64,000 nt of DNA from Xenorhabdus szentirmaii DSM 16338. Lineage in GTDB: Bacteria > Pseudomonadota > Gammaproteobacteria > Enterobacterales > Enterobacteriaceae. The translations under genes were made by a program, and so were the position numbers. Below are positions 19,901 to 28,095 of the stretch, piece by piece; position 1 is the first letter of the stretch; the number at the start of each line of letters is the position of its first letter. Location: assembly GCF_002632585.1 (NCBI RefSeq), contig NZ_NIBV01000002.1:1224613-1288612 (forward strand), in the 5' to 3' direction. The notes below the pieces were generated by a model that ran no database searches, had not been told where the DNA came from, and saw nothing but the letters and a program-made list of their open reading frames with translations.

Positions 19901-22900
19901 ATCATGCGTGCAAACCAGTCATGGTATTCCGGTTGGGGTTGATAGTGTTTCAAACAATCAGCAAGCGATTGGGGAGATGTCAACGTGATCCCATGGCGAG
20001 ACAGATGTTCCAGCAGGAAAATGGCAACCTGATGTTCACGGAGAGGTTCAGCTTGCTCTGCCGAATTGATGACGGTTTGTGATGCAGGGAATACATCACG
20101 ATAGTTTGCCGGCAACTGCGGGGCACGGTGAATGCGTTGGCACAGCGTATCGCCGTCCAGCTCAAGGAATGCCACCAGTGATTTTTCTTTTTCACCCCGG
20201 GTTAAGGCAACGCCTTTACGAATGCCAGCTACCTGATTGAGGGCGGCATCAATTTCACCCAACTCAATGCGATAACCCCCAATTTTGACCTGACTGTCGC
20301 GGCGGCCCATAAATTCAAGCCAGCCTTCAGGGTGGTAACACCCCAGATCACCGGTACGATACCAGCGCTCTCCCTGCACAACGACAAATTGGGCCGCAGT
20401 GCGTTTTTCATCATTAAAATAACCGGATGCAACACCAACTCCCCCAATCCACAGTTCACCCACAACCCAATCCGGGCAGTCCCGGCCATCTTCTCCCACG
20501 ACACGGTAACGCTGGTTAGCCAGAGGATAACCGTAAGGGATCGAGCGCCAGCGGGGGTCAACATCCTTGACGAGATATTCATTTGACCAGATAGCCGCTT
20601 CCGTTGCGCCTCCCATGGCACTCAAGACACCGGCAGGATTGAACGCGCGGTAGCGTTCAGGCAGTGACAAATCAATCCAGTCTCCGGACAGCATTACAGT
20701 ACGAAGTGTTTTCGGTGCATCAATTTCCATCCCTTCGCAATAGGTCAGCAACATATCGAATAGGGCGGGGACGCTATTCCATAACGTAATATTGTGCTGC
20801 CCGATCAGCATTTCCCAAGTGGAGGGATCGCGGCGTTGTGCTTCTTGAATTAATACCAGCGCCGCACCGGCACTGAGGATGCCAAAAATATCGTAAACGG
20901 AGAGGTCGAAATGCAGGGCAGAAAGCGCCAGCAATCGATCGCAGCTTTGAACCTGATGGCGGCGATTGATGTCCAGGCAGGTATTCAGGGCGCTTTGATG
21001 GCTGATCACTACCCCTTTGGGCACGCCGGTTGAACCTGAGGTATAAATGATATAGGCCGGATCAGTGACGGCACGCTCAACCATATTGGCTAAGGGTAAT
21101 GCCTGTTCATCCTGATGCCAGAAAATGCAGCGTATGTTTTGTGGCCAATCCGGGTGTTGCTGCTGAGGAAGTTGAGGATCGACGATGACAACATTAATTT
21201 CTGCGCTTTCACAGATGGCACGACGTCGATTTAATGGCTGATCAGCAGGAACGGGAACATATACACCACCAATGTAAAGGATGGCTAATGCCGCGACGAT
21301 TTGCCCGATGCCTTTTTCCATGCTGATGGCAACCCGATCCCCCGGCCTAACCGGGATTTTTTGCAGTGCAGTGGCTAAACGGCGGGCTGCCAGACTGAGT
21401 TCACCATAACTGACCTTCTCATTGTGCGTAATTAACGCCACCGCACCGGGCGTTTGTTCTGCCTGTTTAAATACCCCTTCATGTAATAAGGCATGGGATA
21501 GCGGCTCAACCGTGTTATTGATCTGATATCGTAGATGGTATTGTGATCCCGGCATCAGATCGGGAAGTTCTTCACGCCACTGCGCTGCATTTTCTATCAG
21601 GGTTTCAATCAATCCCTGATAAGTCGTGAAGAGGGTATCCATTAAGCCATCAGGGAACAGCTCATCGTTACTGTCCCACTGAATATTCAGCCTGTCATTA
21701 TGCTCAAAGGCGACGAAATCCAGCCATACCTGAGGGGTTTGCGATATTCCCCAACCGGGTTTTCCCAATACACCATGGGTATTTTCACCATATAAGGGCT
21801 GACCTAAATTACTGGTAAACACAATCGGTGCACCCTGTGGATGGTTACCCTGTTTTTTCAGTTCACGCAGTACTTCTACGCCAGACCAATGGCGATGTTC
21901 GTAAGCTTCGGCAAACGTTGCCTGTGCTTGCTGGGCCAGTTGGCAGAACGGTAAGTGATCACCGGAAATATCCAGCAGCAGGATGTTGGTAAAATCAGCC
22001 AACATGTTATCAACCGCAGGATGTAAGGGCGCTCTGTCAAAGAGGGTCAGGTTAAACAACAAACGCGTTGCACTGCTCCAGCGGCATAATAAAGCGGCAA
22101 AGGCGGTTGCCAATGCCATGGTCGGGGTAACCCCGTTTTGTTGTGCGAGTTGTTTGAAACGCTTCCAGTGTTCAGGCGTTAAACCAAAATGCCTGCGCTG
22201 GATACGGACATTCTTGATTAACGCAGGGTCCTTGGCCAAAGGAAGCTGGGGAGCCATTGGCAAGGTATCTAACCGCTGACGCCAGAATTGTTCAGCATCT
22301 TGTTTGGCTTGCTGGAATTGGGCCTGATATTGAGTCAGATAGCTGCAAAAATCATATTCAGAAGAAATTGCAGGCAGATGGCGCTTGGAAATTAACGCTG
22401 CCAGTTCAGTAAAGAACAGGCTGAAACTGGCGGCATCCATGATCAACAGGTCGATATTGGCATGCAATCGATGTTGGTTATTGCTCAACAAGCTCAGTTG
22501 AATATCGAAAGTTTCCCCTTTCTCAACGTCTAAAACCCGATGGCTTAACTGTTCGCGTAAATCAGCCAGTGATTGTTGCTGTTCTCCTTCGGTCAGATTA
22601 CGCAGATCATGAACCGTTAACTTTTGCCAGTAAGCTTGGGGCATTCCTTGCTGGCGGCCATCTGGCAGGAAACGTACCCGCAACATGGGATGCCGCTGGA
22701 TAAGTGCATGAATAGCGGCTTCCAGTGACTCAGGCTGAAGCCCATGACCATCAAATTCATGATACAGGTGGCAACCGACTCCCCCCAGTGTTTGCTCCGG
22801 GGAACGTCCGACAAAATAAGCATGTTGCACCATCGTCAATGGGAATGGTTGTGCATCTGCAATGCGCAGCTGTGGCGTCGATGGCGTTGTCTCCTGAGAT

Positions 22901-23151
22901 ATTGAAGAGACAACCGGGGCATGGTGTTGCAAAAGCTGACTCCATCCTTGCAGTGTGGGCTGCTGGTAAAGTTCCCGCAACGTAACGCGATATCCTCGTC
23001 GCCTGAATTGATTCAACAATGCCATTATTTGCATGGAATCTAGCCCATTGCGGATCAAATCGTCGTTATCATCAGGCAAAGCATTTTTTTGATTGAGCAG
23101 ATCAGAAATAAACTGACGCAGTGAATCAGGGGAGAAAAAATCCATGTGCAT
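16936..23151 (-). CDS. irp2: NRPS HMWP2/Irp2-like (ArCP-Cy-A-(MT-like insert)-PCP-Cy-PCP)
   Basis: A 2071-residue synthetase, close to the 2035 residues of Yersinia HMWP2. Approximate domain order: aryl carrier domain with GLDSMQ (Ser39) that accepts salicylate; cyclisation domain from 100 with DLLIMD; adenylation domain from 555 with YTSGSTGVPKG near 698 and HFDLSVYD; a methyltransferase/epimerase-like insert around 1170-1300 (MEFDARSG) placed before the last A motif (NGKIDRK near 1375); PCP with GGDSLLA near 1438; second cyclisation domain from 1510 with DNLLLD; C-terminal PCP with AGANSLQ near 1994. It condenses salicylate with two cysteines and cyclises both. The start at 23151 has AGGA 7 nt upstream; an ATG two codons later is possible. 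It follows the ABC genes after a 67-nt gap that may carry its own promoter, and couples to the HMWP1 gene by ATGA. Confidence 0.96.
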   Translation of the reverse strand: MHMDFFSPDSLRQFISDLLNQKNALPDDNDDLIRNGLDSMQIMALLNQFRRRGYRVTLRELYQQPTLQGWSQLLQHHAPVVSSISQETTPSTPQLRIADAQPFPLTMVQHAYFVGRSPEQTLGGVGCHLYHEFDGHGLQPESLEAAIHALIQRHPMLRVRFLPDGRQQGMPQAYWQKLTVHDLRNLTEGEQQQSLADLREQLSHRVLDVEKGETFDIQLSLLSNNQHRLHANIDLLIMDAASFSLFFTELAALISKRHLPAISSEYDFCSYLTQYQAQFQQAKQDAEQFWRQRLDTLPMAPQLPLAKDPALIKNVRIQRRHFGLTPEHWKRFKQLAQQNGVTPTMALATAFAALLCRWSSATRLLFNLTLFDRAPLHPAVDNMLADFTNILLLDISGDHLPFCQLAQQAQATFAEAYEHRHWSGVEVLRELKKQGNHPQGAPIVFTSNLGQPLYGENTHGVLGKPGWGISQTPQVWLDFVAFEHNDRLNIQWDSNDELFPDGLMDTLFTTYQGLIETLIENAAQWREELPDLMPGSQYHLRYQINNTVEPLSHALLHEGVFKQAEQTPGAVALITHNEKVSYGELSLAARRLATALQKIPVRPGDRVAISMEKGIGQIVAALAILYIGGVYVPVPADQPLNRRRAICESAEINVVIVDPQLPQQQHPDWPQNIRCIFWHQDEQALPLANMVERAVTDPAYIIYTSGSTGVPKGVVISHQSALNTCLDINRRHQVQSCDRLLALSALHFDLSVYDIFGILSAGAALVLIQEAQRRDPSTWEMLIGQHNITLWNSVPALFDMLLTYCEGMEIDAPKTLRTVMLSGDWIDLSLPERYRAFNPAGVLSAMGGATEAAIWSNEYLVKDVDPRWRSIPYGYPLANQRYRVVGEDGRDCPDWVVGELWIGGVGVASGYFNDEKRTAAQFVVVQGERWYRTGDLGCYHPEGWLEFMGRRDSQVKIGGYRIELGEIDAALNQVAGIRKGVALTRGEKEKSLVAFLELDGDTLCQRIHRAPQLPANYRDVFPASQTVINSAEQAEPLREHQVAIFLLEHLSRHGITLTSPQSLADCLKHYQPQPEYHDWFARMMTYLCQHNLLVESAQHTYQAGSPFPTSNHGNGDVPERWHATLRQILTGQQAAITLLDDPQFAPEQQLFALPETQQWLAGLKQVIIALSLQLQRPVTLMEFDARSGLCAQWLAENITDNHLSYIGFERSQALISQMQARLKGHAHASVKRWTEQLPESLQHQADIILLNNVLHREEEPADCLKALMPLAQPGALILAMELQQASSLSLITTELLSPQGIRLHSAQQWLSLLSPQLFALSVQTESPITIGNLSVLLMQASDNVTLPDREKIKSVLAQYLPKYMIPQCLHVIPHLPLTPNGKIDRKALTQTLLSPAKTETTHQNETVLLNAQEQTVASLWQNLLNAEQVGPESDFFQLGGDSLLATRLIGELAQQGFKSELSQLFRHPQLAAFSATLTPLCSPCSPCSPLSEKTSEARPTPQEQDEYQPFPLTEVQQAYLVGRYPGFALSGIGSHFFIEYRIENLDVQRLNRVLNHLIQRHPVLRTVVVDGQQQVLREVPAFSVKQHQYSDIREADALREQLSHQVLDAGHWPVFDFRLAQDKGFVSRLFVNLDNLLLDGLSMQILLAELEQLYLDEQHELPPLDITFRDCVLRQQQMPVHQDSLQYWQERVKTLPPAPQLPLRIAPEEVQSPRFVRYSDRLSAHEWDQLKQHAALHQITPSALLIAAYATVLSAFSTRPELTLNLTLFDRPHWHENIKHILGDFTSLSLLAWHPETNWLSSARQLQQQLWQDLDHRHISAIKVMRELAQNRGPNAAIMPVVFTSALGTHEGQFLSHSSWMKPVWGISQTPQIWLDHQVYESDNELCLNWDAVEALFEPHQLQTMFNRYTALLRTLASQPESWHTALEQLMPRQQALSVQQSLPSAGTDGFDQPVFPETGNEIGNEIGNETCHAIQRLFFSVINQPIQAKQNFFEAGANSLQLIQLHSKLQQAGFHHLVVTDLFAYPTPEALSLCCQKGAKDGQPPSMTLRQQQQQKRLQQRKIRYKGVAQ
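17241..17276. repeat. 12-bp in-frame tandem repeat in the HMWP2 Cy-PCP linker
   Basis: Three units of TTTCATTGCCTA/G encode repeated GNEI/GNET tetrapeptides on the minus strand, in the linker ahead of the last PCP of HMWP2. Confidence 0.9.
18684..18710. repeat. 9-bp in-frame tandem repeat in the HMWP2 PCP-Cy linker
   Basis: Three units of (G/A)GGGCGAAC-type sequence encode a Cys-Ser-Pro tripeptide repeated three times in the linker between the first PCP and the second cyclisation domain of HMWP2. Confidence 0.9.
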
Positions 23152-23182
23152 AAAAAAATCCTATATAACTGACAATTACATC

Positions 23183-23227
23183 AATAAACCGGTTTATTAT
23201 ACTTTATTTAATTAAATATTAAGTCAA
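23183..23227 (-). promoter_or_regulatory. Candidate internal promoter and operator before the HMWP2 gene
   Basis: The 67-nt gap before the HMWP2 gene is AT-rich and holds a perfect 16-bp palindrome, AATAAACCGGTTTATT (23183-23198). On the minus strand a TATAAT hexamer (23196-23201) overlaps its edge, and TTGACT (23222-23227) lies 20 nt upstream of that. The spacer is longer than the ideal 17. In yersiniabactin systems the irp2 promoter is activated by YbtA, so an AraC-type operator here is plausible but unproven. Confidence 0.35.
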
Positions 23228-24988
23228 ATATCCTGAATCTAAGTGCCAGTGCGCTTCTGAACCTAGGTGACTTTTCCAGAGAGATTGATAAAGCGGGCAA
23301 CGCCGGAGCAATTCGTCATGGGTGCCGCTATCACAAAGGGTTCCATGATCCATCACCAGTATTTGGTCAGCGCGGGTTATCGTGCTGAGCCGATGAGCGA
23401 TGACAAAAACAGTTTTGTTCTGAGTGAGGGAATCAAACCCTTCTTGTATCAACCGCTCATTTTCGGGATCTAATGACGCCGTTGCTTCATCTAAAAATAA
23501 AACGGGGGCTTGTTTGAGGAGCGCTCGGGCAATGGCGAGCCGTTGGCGCTCACCGCCGGACAATGTACCGCCGTCAACCCCCAAGAATGTGTCGTATCCT
23601 TGTGGCAAGGCCATAATCGTATCGTGAATATTGGCAAGGCGAGCGGCTTGTTCCAGTTCCTGCTGAGTTGCATTGGGTGCACCCAAACGAAGATTGTTGG
23701 CAACTGTATCCTGAAATAGCGCGGTTTCCTGAAACACCATGGTCACGGTGTCATACAGAGCTTGTGTCTGGTAATGATGGATAGGATTTCCGCCCAGTCG
23801 AATTTCACCTTTATCCAGTTGATAGAAAGCCAGCAACAAGTAAGCCAGTGTGGATTTACCACTCCCGCTTGGTCCGACAATGGCAGTCATGCTGCCTTGT
23901 GGCGCATAAAATGAAATGTTCCGGATGGCAGGCTGGTGATTGCCGGCGTAGCTGAATGAAATATTATTGACTTCAACATCATATTGAGCCGGAACGGGTA
24001 ATGTTCCAGAAGCTTGCGTTGCAACAGCTTCAATCTCTGCAATGTGTGTTTCACCTGCCTGAGTCAGTGCGGTGACATTGATCAAGGGAATGATCCCCCG
24101 TAAAGGGGTGATAGTGGCAAACAGCAACAAAATGGTGATGAGCATTTCGGAGAGCGTGAGCACTTCCGGAGAGTGGAAGCGCAGGGCACTGACCAGTATG
24201 CCCACAACGACGCTGGTGTCGATAATGATGTAGAACAGACTCAGCAGCGGTATGCTTTTGAACACGCCCCGGCGGAATGCCATGCGCAATTGCTCAATTT
24301 CTTGATTAAAACGCTGCTCTACAACCGTGGTTGCCGCTGCCGCACGAATGAAAGCCATACCTTGTGCATATTCGACAATCGCTTCAGATGCATCAGCCAT
24401 CATCGTGGATCGCTGGCGTAATATTTCATCGAGTCTTCGGCGAATAGCCGTCAGGGTGAGTAAACCCACCAGCAATATGGCTGACGCACTGCCAGCGACA
24501 ACCCAGTCGAACCAGAACAGAGCCAGATAAATAAGCGTGAGCATCATGATCTGGCAGATGATTTGCGGCGTGGTATAAGCTGACTGATTTTCCTGCCATT
24601 GCACATCTTCGGAGAGTGTCAGTGTGATTTTTCCTGCACTGAGTCCCCGAATAGTCGCGACAGACATATTCACAAGGTGTTGCAGCAAAGAGCGGCGGAT
24701 GGCGATGCCTAATCCATAGGCAGCAATGGTGAGTTTACGCAGTGCCCGGGACATAAAAGCGAACCGCAACAGCAGTAAAGTCACCAGGAGTGCCAGAGTG
24801 ATCAGTGCCAGTTTATCGTTGCTGCTTTCTTTTAGATGGATCTCCTCCAGATGAGCAATCGCCCAGGCAGCGATGATAAGCTGAGCGATGATCGCAATGG
24901 TATCAAGTTGTTTATACAGCAATCCGGTTAACCAAACCCGTTGCAATTTCGGCGAAAGGTGTTGCTGAAGACGATTAAACAGTCCCAT
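23219..24988 (-). CDS. ABC transporter, membrane-ATPase fusion (YbtP/YbtQ type), second of pair
   Basis: A 589-residue half-transporter with an N-terminal membrane domain of about six segments (for example LALITLALLVTLLLL) and a C-terminal ATPase with Walker A GPSGSGKST, signature LSGGERQR, Walker B VLFLDEA and switch histidine IAHR. The reading frame runs up to 25096. The ATG at 24988 has AGGAG 9 nt upstream and starts MGLFNRLQ, giving a 14-nt overlap with the preceding ABC gene. In yersiniabactin systems this exporter-like pair imports the ferric siderophore through the inner membrane and probably works as a heterodimer. I cannot say which of the two corresponds to YbtP and which to YbtQ. 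Confidence 0.9.
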   Translation of the reverse strand: MGLFNRLQQHLSPKLQRVWLTGLLYKQLDTIAIIAQLIIAAWAIAHLEEIHLKESSNDKLALITLALLVTLLLLRFAFMSRALRKLTIAAYGLGIAIRRSLLQHLVNMSVATIRGLSAGKITLTLSEDVQWQENQSAYTTPQIICQIMMLTLIYLALFWFDWVVAGSASAILLVGLLTLTAIRRRLDEILRQRSTMMADASEAIVEYAQGMAFIRAAAATTVVEQRFNQEIEQLRMAFRRGVFKSIPLLSLFYIIIDTSVVVGILVSALRFHSPEVLTLSEMLITILLLFATITPLRGIIPLINVTALTQAGETHIAEIEAVATQASGTLPVPAQYDVEVNNISFSYAGNHQPAIRNISFYAPQGSMTAIVGPSGSGKSTLAYLLLAFYQLDKGEIRLGGNPIHHYQTQALYDTVTMVFQETALFQDTVANNLRLGAPNATQQELEQAARLANIHDTIMALPQGYDTFLGVDGGTLSGGERQRLAIARALLKQAPVLFLDEATASLDPENERLIQEGFDSLTQNKTVFVIAHRLSTITRADQILVMDHGTLCDSGTHDELLRRCPLYQSLWKSHLGSEAHWHLDSGYLT

Positions 24989-26840
24989 GATCATTGACTC
25001 CTGTTTCCGCATTTTCTCCCTGCCACGCTCTCCATTGAGCGGCGTAGGCCCCTTGTTGTGCCAGTAATTCATCATGGTTGCCTTGCTCAATGACACGGCC
25101 TTTATCCAGAACCACTATTTGATCAAGATGGCGGATGGTCGGCAGGCGATGGGCAATAACAATCACGGTCTTATTGACATCCGTCTGGGGGTTGCATAGT
25201 GCATTGAGTGCTTGCTGCATCTCTTTTTCACATTCCGGATCGGCGTAGGCGGTTGCCTCATCCAGAATCAGGATCGGTGCGTTTTTCAGGATAGCGGCGG
25301 CAACCGCGATACGCTGTTTTTCACCTACTGACAGACTGATGCCACCGTTAAGCACGGTATCGTAGCCTTGTGGCAATTGTTGGATAAACTGGTGTGCCTG
25401 TGCTGCGACAGCAGCGGCTTCAACTTCAGCTTGGGAAGCATCAGGGCAAGCCAGCCGGATGTTATTGGCGACGGTATCGTTAAACAGAAATACACGCTGA
25501 AAAACAAAAGAGATGTGGCTGCGCAAAGTGGATTCGTCCATGTTGCGGACATCAACCCCTCCGACAGTAATACTGCCTTGCTGCGGGTCCCAAAGACGGG
25601 CAATCAGGCTGGCTACTGTGGATTTGCCAGAGCCACTGGCGCCCACTAACGCCAATGAACTGCCGGCGGATACGGAAAAGGAAACATGATTTAATGCGTT
25701 ATCCTGCTTTTCTTGATAAGAAAAACTGACGTTATGCAATGCGACATGGTGATCGGCTGGCGTTTGGCTCTGGGTGCAGGGGGCCAGTTCAGGCTGATTC
25801 ATTAGCCAGTGATAACGTGTGATAAGTGCTTCTTGTTGTTGCAAGCGAGTCATGACCGCAAACATGGATGAGGCAATGTTGCCGAATGCCATGGCGGCCA
25901 GAATAAAGAAGGTGAACTCAAATACTGCGATCTCTTGTCGATTCAGCAGCCAGATTGCCAAAGGAAGTACAAACAGTAAATTAGCGCTGGAAAGGACAAA
26001 AAAGCGGCTGGATTTAACCTGCACTTTCTCAACCCAAACATCGATAACCCGTGTCAGGGCAGTAAATGCCTCTTCAGCACGCTGTAGTGCAACATTGCCG
26101 CTATTTCCGTCAGCGCTATTGGTGCCACTGGAATAGGTTTTCACCACAGGTATTGCATGGATAACTTCCCCCATTGTTGACGCTATGCGATTTTGGGCCG
26201 CGTAAAATTGCTGGCTTGTGGCCTGGACTTTCATCTGAATATAGATGAACAACAGGCATGCCCCCAGTGTCGGAGCAAATGCGGCCAATGCCAGCCGCCA
26301 GTCAATGGCCAGCATGACGCTCAGGGCGATCAGCGGGCCGAACAGGGTTGCTGACATCTCGGGAATAATGTGTGCAATGCCATCTTCAAGCTGTTCAACG
26401 TCATCCAACATCATCTTTTTGATTTCGGTACTGTCGGTCAGCATGAAAAAACCCAAGGGGACGGCTTTCAGTTTACGGCTGATGCGACGACGAACATCAG
26501 CCTGAACATCTGCTGCAATCAAATGAGATACAAATGTTGACCCACTGAAAGCCAACATTGCAGCAAAAGTGGCGCTCAATAACATGACACCGTAACTCAG
26601 GAGCCTGTCATTGTGCCCATCATAAATAGATTGGGTGATCAGGCCGGCAATGGCCGCCGGTAAAATTTGCAGGCCTGCGGAAACAACGGCAAGTGCCACA
26701 GCAACGTAACTCAGTGTGCGGTATGGTTGCATCATATTCCATAATGTCTTGACCACACCGGCATCAGCAGCACGTTGTTCAGGTGAATGTTCAGGAGAAT
26801 GTTCTGGCGGATTTTGCGCAGAAGCGTCTTCATTGAGCAT
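24975..26840 (-). CDS. ABC transporter, membrane-ATPase fusion (YbtP/YbtQ type), first of pair
   Basis: A 621-residue half-transporter: membrane domain from about residue 35 (segments such as LSYVAVALAVVSAGLQILPAA), then an ATPase with GASGSGKST, LSVGEKQR, ILILDEA and IAHR. The signature motif reads LSVGE rather than the usual LSGGE; whether this makes one composite ATP site weaker in a heterodimer cannot be told from sequence. The start at 26840 has AAGGA in front and overlaps the end of the MFS gene by 11 nt; a longer reading to 26951 lies inside that gene. The N-terminus before the membrane domain is a short disordered tail with a PEHS repeat. Confidence 0.9.
   Translation of the reverse strand: MLNEDASAQNPPEHSPEHSPEQRAADAGVVKTLWNMMQPYRTLSYVAVALAVVSAGLQILPAAIAGLITQSIYDGHNDRLLSYGVMLLSATFAAMLAFSGSTFVSHLIAADVQADVRRRISRKLKAVPLGFFMLTDSTEIKKMMLDDVEQLEDGIAHIIPEMSATLFGPLIALSVMLAIDWRLALAAFAPTLGACLLFIYIQMKVQATSQQFYAAQNRIASTMGEVIHAIPVVKTYSSGTNSADGNSGNVALQRAEEAFTALTRVIDVWVEKVQVKSSRFFVLSSANLLFVLPLAIWLLNRQEIAVFEFTFFILAAMAFGNIASSMFAVMTRLQQQEALITRYHWLMNQPELAPCTQSQTPADHHVALHNVSFSYQEKQDNALNHVSFSVSAGSSLALVGASGSGKSTVASLIARLWDPQQGSITVGGVDVRNMDESTLRSHISFVFQRVFLFNDTVANNIRLACPDASQAEVEAAAVAAQAHQFIQQLPQGYDTVLNGGISLSVGEKQRIAVAAAILKNAPILILDEATAYADPECEKEMQQALNALCNPQTDVNKTVIVIAHRLPTIRHLDQIVVLDKGRVIEQGNHDELLAQQGAYAAQWRAWQGENAETGVNDHGTV
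26777..26812. repeat. 12-bp in-frame tandem repeat in the N-tail of the ABC transporter
   Basis: Three imperfect 12-bp units (GTTCAGGTGAAT, GTTCAGGAGAAT, GTTCTGGCGGAT) encode PEHS/PEHS-like tetrapeptides in the cytoplasmic N-terminal tail of the transporter. Confidence 0.8.
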
Positions 26841-28095
26841 GGGTGATTTCCTTTTGGAAACTGCGGCGCTGGTGTAATGTCCAGAACAAACCTGCGAGGG
26901 TGAAGAATAATGCGAGAGCGAACAGGGTGGCATAGCCAGATTTGGCGACAATCAGCCCACCCAGCATGGAACTGAGGATCGCAACGCTCATATCGGTAGA
27001 TTGCATCAACGCAAAATCCACACCGGACTGTGCACCTGTTGCCAAAGACATCATCTGAGTGTACAAGGCAACAAATTTGGCAGCGGTAATTAAGGTGATG
27101 CAGACGTATGCGGCTGCAAGTATGGATACTGAAGCAACCGGTTGTCGGGCAAGGACAAAAACACCCACCAGCACGATGCATTCAATCAGCATCAGGCCCA
27201 GCAATGTCCGGAGGGCGCCTAGCTTGCGTACAATGATGCCGCCACACAGAACACCACATAATCCGGCCAATGCGCCGCCGCTGGCAGCAATGATGCCAAG
27301 TTGGGTTAAATCTACGCCATGATCGACCAAAAACGGGGAGAACATGCCGAGCGACAGGCGTGTACTAATCATGCACAAGGGGATCAAAAGCAATGCTTGC
27401 CTGACTGAAGCGCGGCGTAATGCCTGCTTGAGTGACGGCGCTGCCGTTGTTTCTGAAACTCCCATGGCTCCTGAAATGCCCGGTTTTCTCTTTTCCTGGG
27501 TTTTTTGGATAAACAGAATAGGCAGAGACATCAGGAGAATAACGATGGCTAATGCGCCTGCGCCAATGTGCCAGCCATACAATGAAGTCAGATATAAAAA
27601 GAGTCCGCTGCCGATGATCGTTCCCAGATAACCTCCCCCAGCCTGCATGACATTGCCCCACGGACGATATTGTGGTGGCAATTGGTCTATGGCATGACCA
27701 TCGGCGGTGGTATCGATTACCGTCAGGCAAAGTGTAATCAGAAACAGTGCCGTGAGGATCAGCGGCATATGTTCAGCGGGCTTTGCTGAGGCCATTAATA
27801 AAAACAGGATAAAAATCAAACCCGTTCCGCAGAGCATAATGCGGCGGGGATGAGTATTCCCCGTTCCTGATTTACGATAACGCTCAACAATAGGGGCCCA
27901 GAGAAATTTGCATGCCCAAGGCAACATCAAAAGATAAAGCAACCCTATTTTATCCGGAGTGACACCGTCACTCCGTAACAATGCAGGCATACTTTGTAAC
28001 GTTAACATGCCAATGGTACTTTGGATGGTGTAAACACCCGCCAAAGTCAAAAGTAACAATGAAGTATGGCGAATATGTGAAGCCTTGCGCATCAT
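26830..28095 (-). CDS. ybtX: MFS siderophore transporter, YbtX/FptX-RhtX-like
   Basis: A 421-residue protein with about 12 hydrophobic segments and the MFS loop between segments 2 and 3 (WAPIVERY). A glycine-rich WGNVMQAGGGYLG stretch is typical of the FptX/RhtX siderophore importers. YbtX is encoded next to the ABC pair in yersiniabactin islands, and FptX moves ferripyochelin across the inner membrane. Its ATG overlaps the stop of the receptor gene by 4 nt, so it is the second gene of the operon. Import of the ferric complex is the likely role; export cannot be excluded. Confidence 0.85.
   Translation of the reverse strand: MMRKASHIRHTSLLLLTLAGVYTIQSTIGMLTLQSMPALLRSDGVTPDKIGLLYLLMLPWACKFLWAPIVERYRKSGTGNTHPRRIMLCGTGLIFILFLLMASAKPAEHMPLILTALFLITLCLTVIDTTADGHAIDQLPPQYRPWGNVMQAGGGYLGTIIGSGLFLYLTSLYGWHIGAGALAIVILLMSLPILFIQKTQEKRKPGISGAMGVSETTAAPSLKQALRRASVRQALLLIPLCMISTRLSLGMFSPFLVDHGVDLTQLGIIAASGGALAGLCGVLCGGIIVRKLGALRTLLGLMLIECIVLVGVFVLARQPVASVSILAAAYVCITLITAAKFVALYTQMMSLATGAQSGVDFALMQSTDMSVAILSSMLGGLIVAKSGYATLFALALFFTLAGLFWTLHQRRSFQKEITHAQ

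Noticed and set aside
24975..26840. ABC pair as a multidrug exporter unrelated to the siderophore
   Set aside because: The fold alone would allow it, but its position inside the operon between MFS transporter and HMWP2 matches the YbtP/YbtQ import pair.
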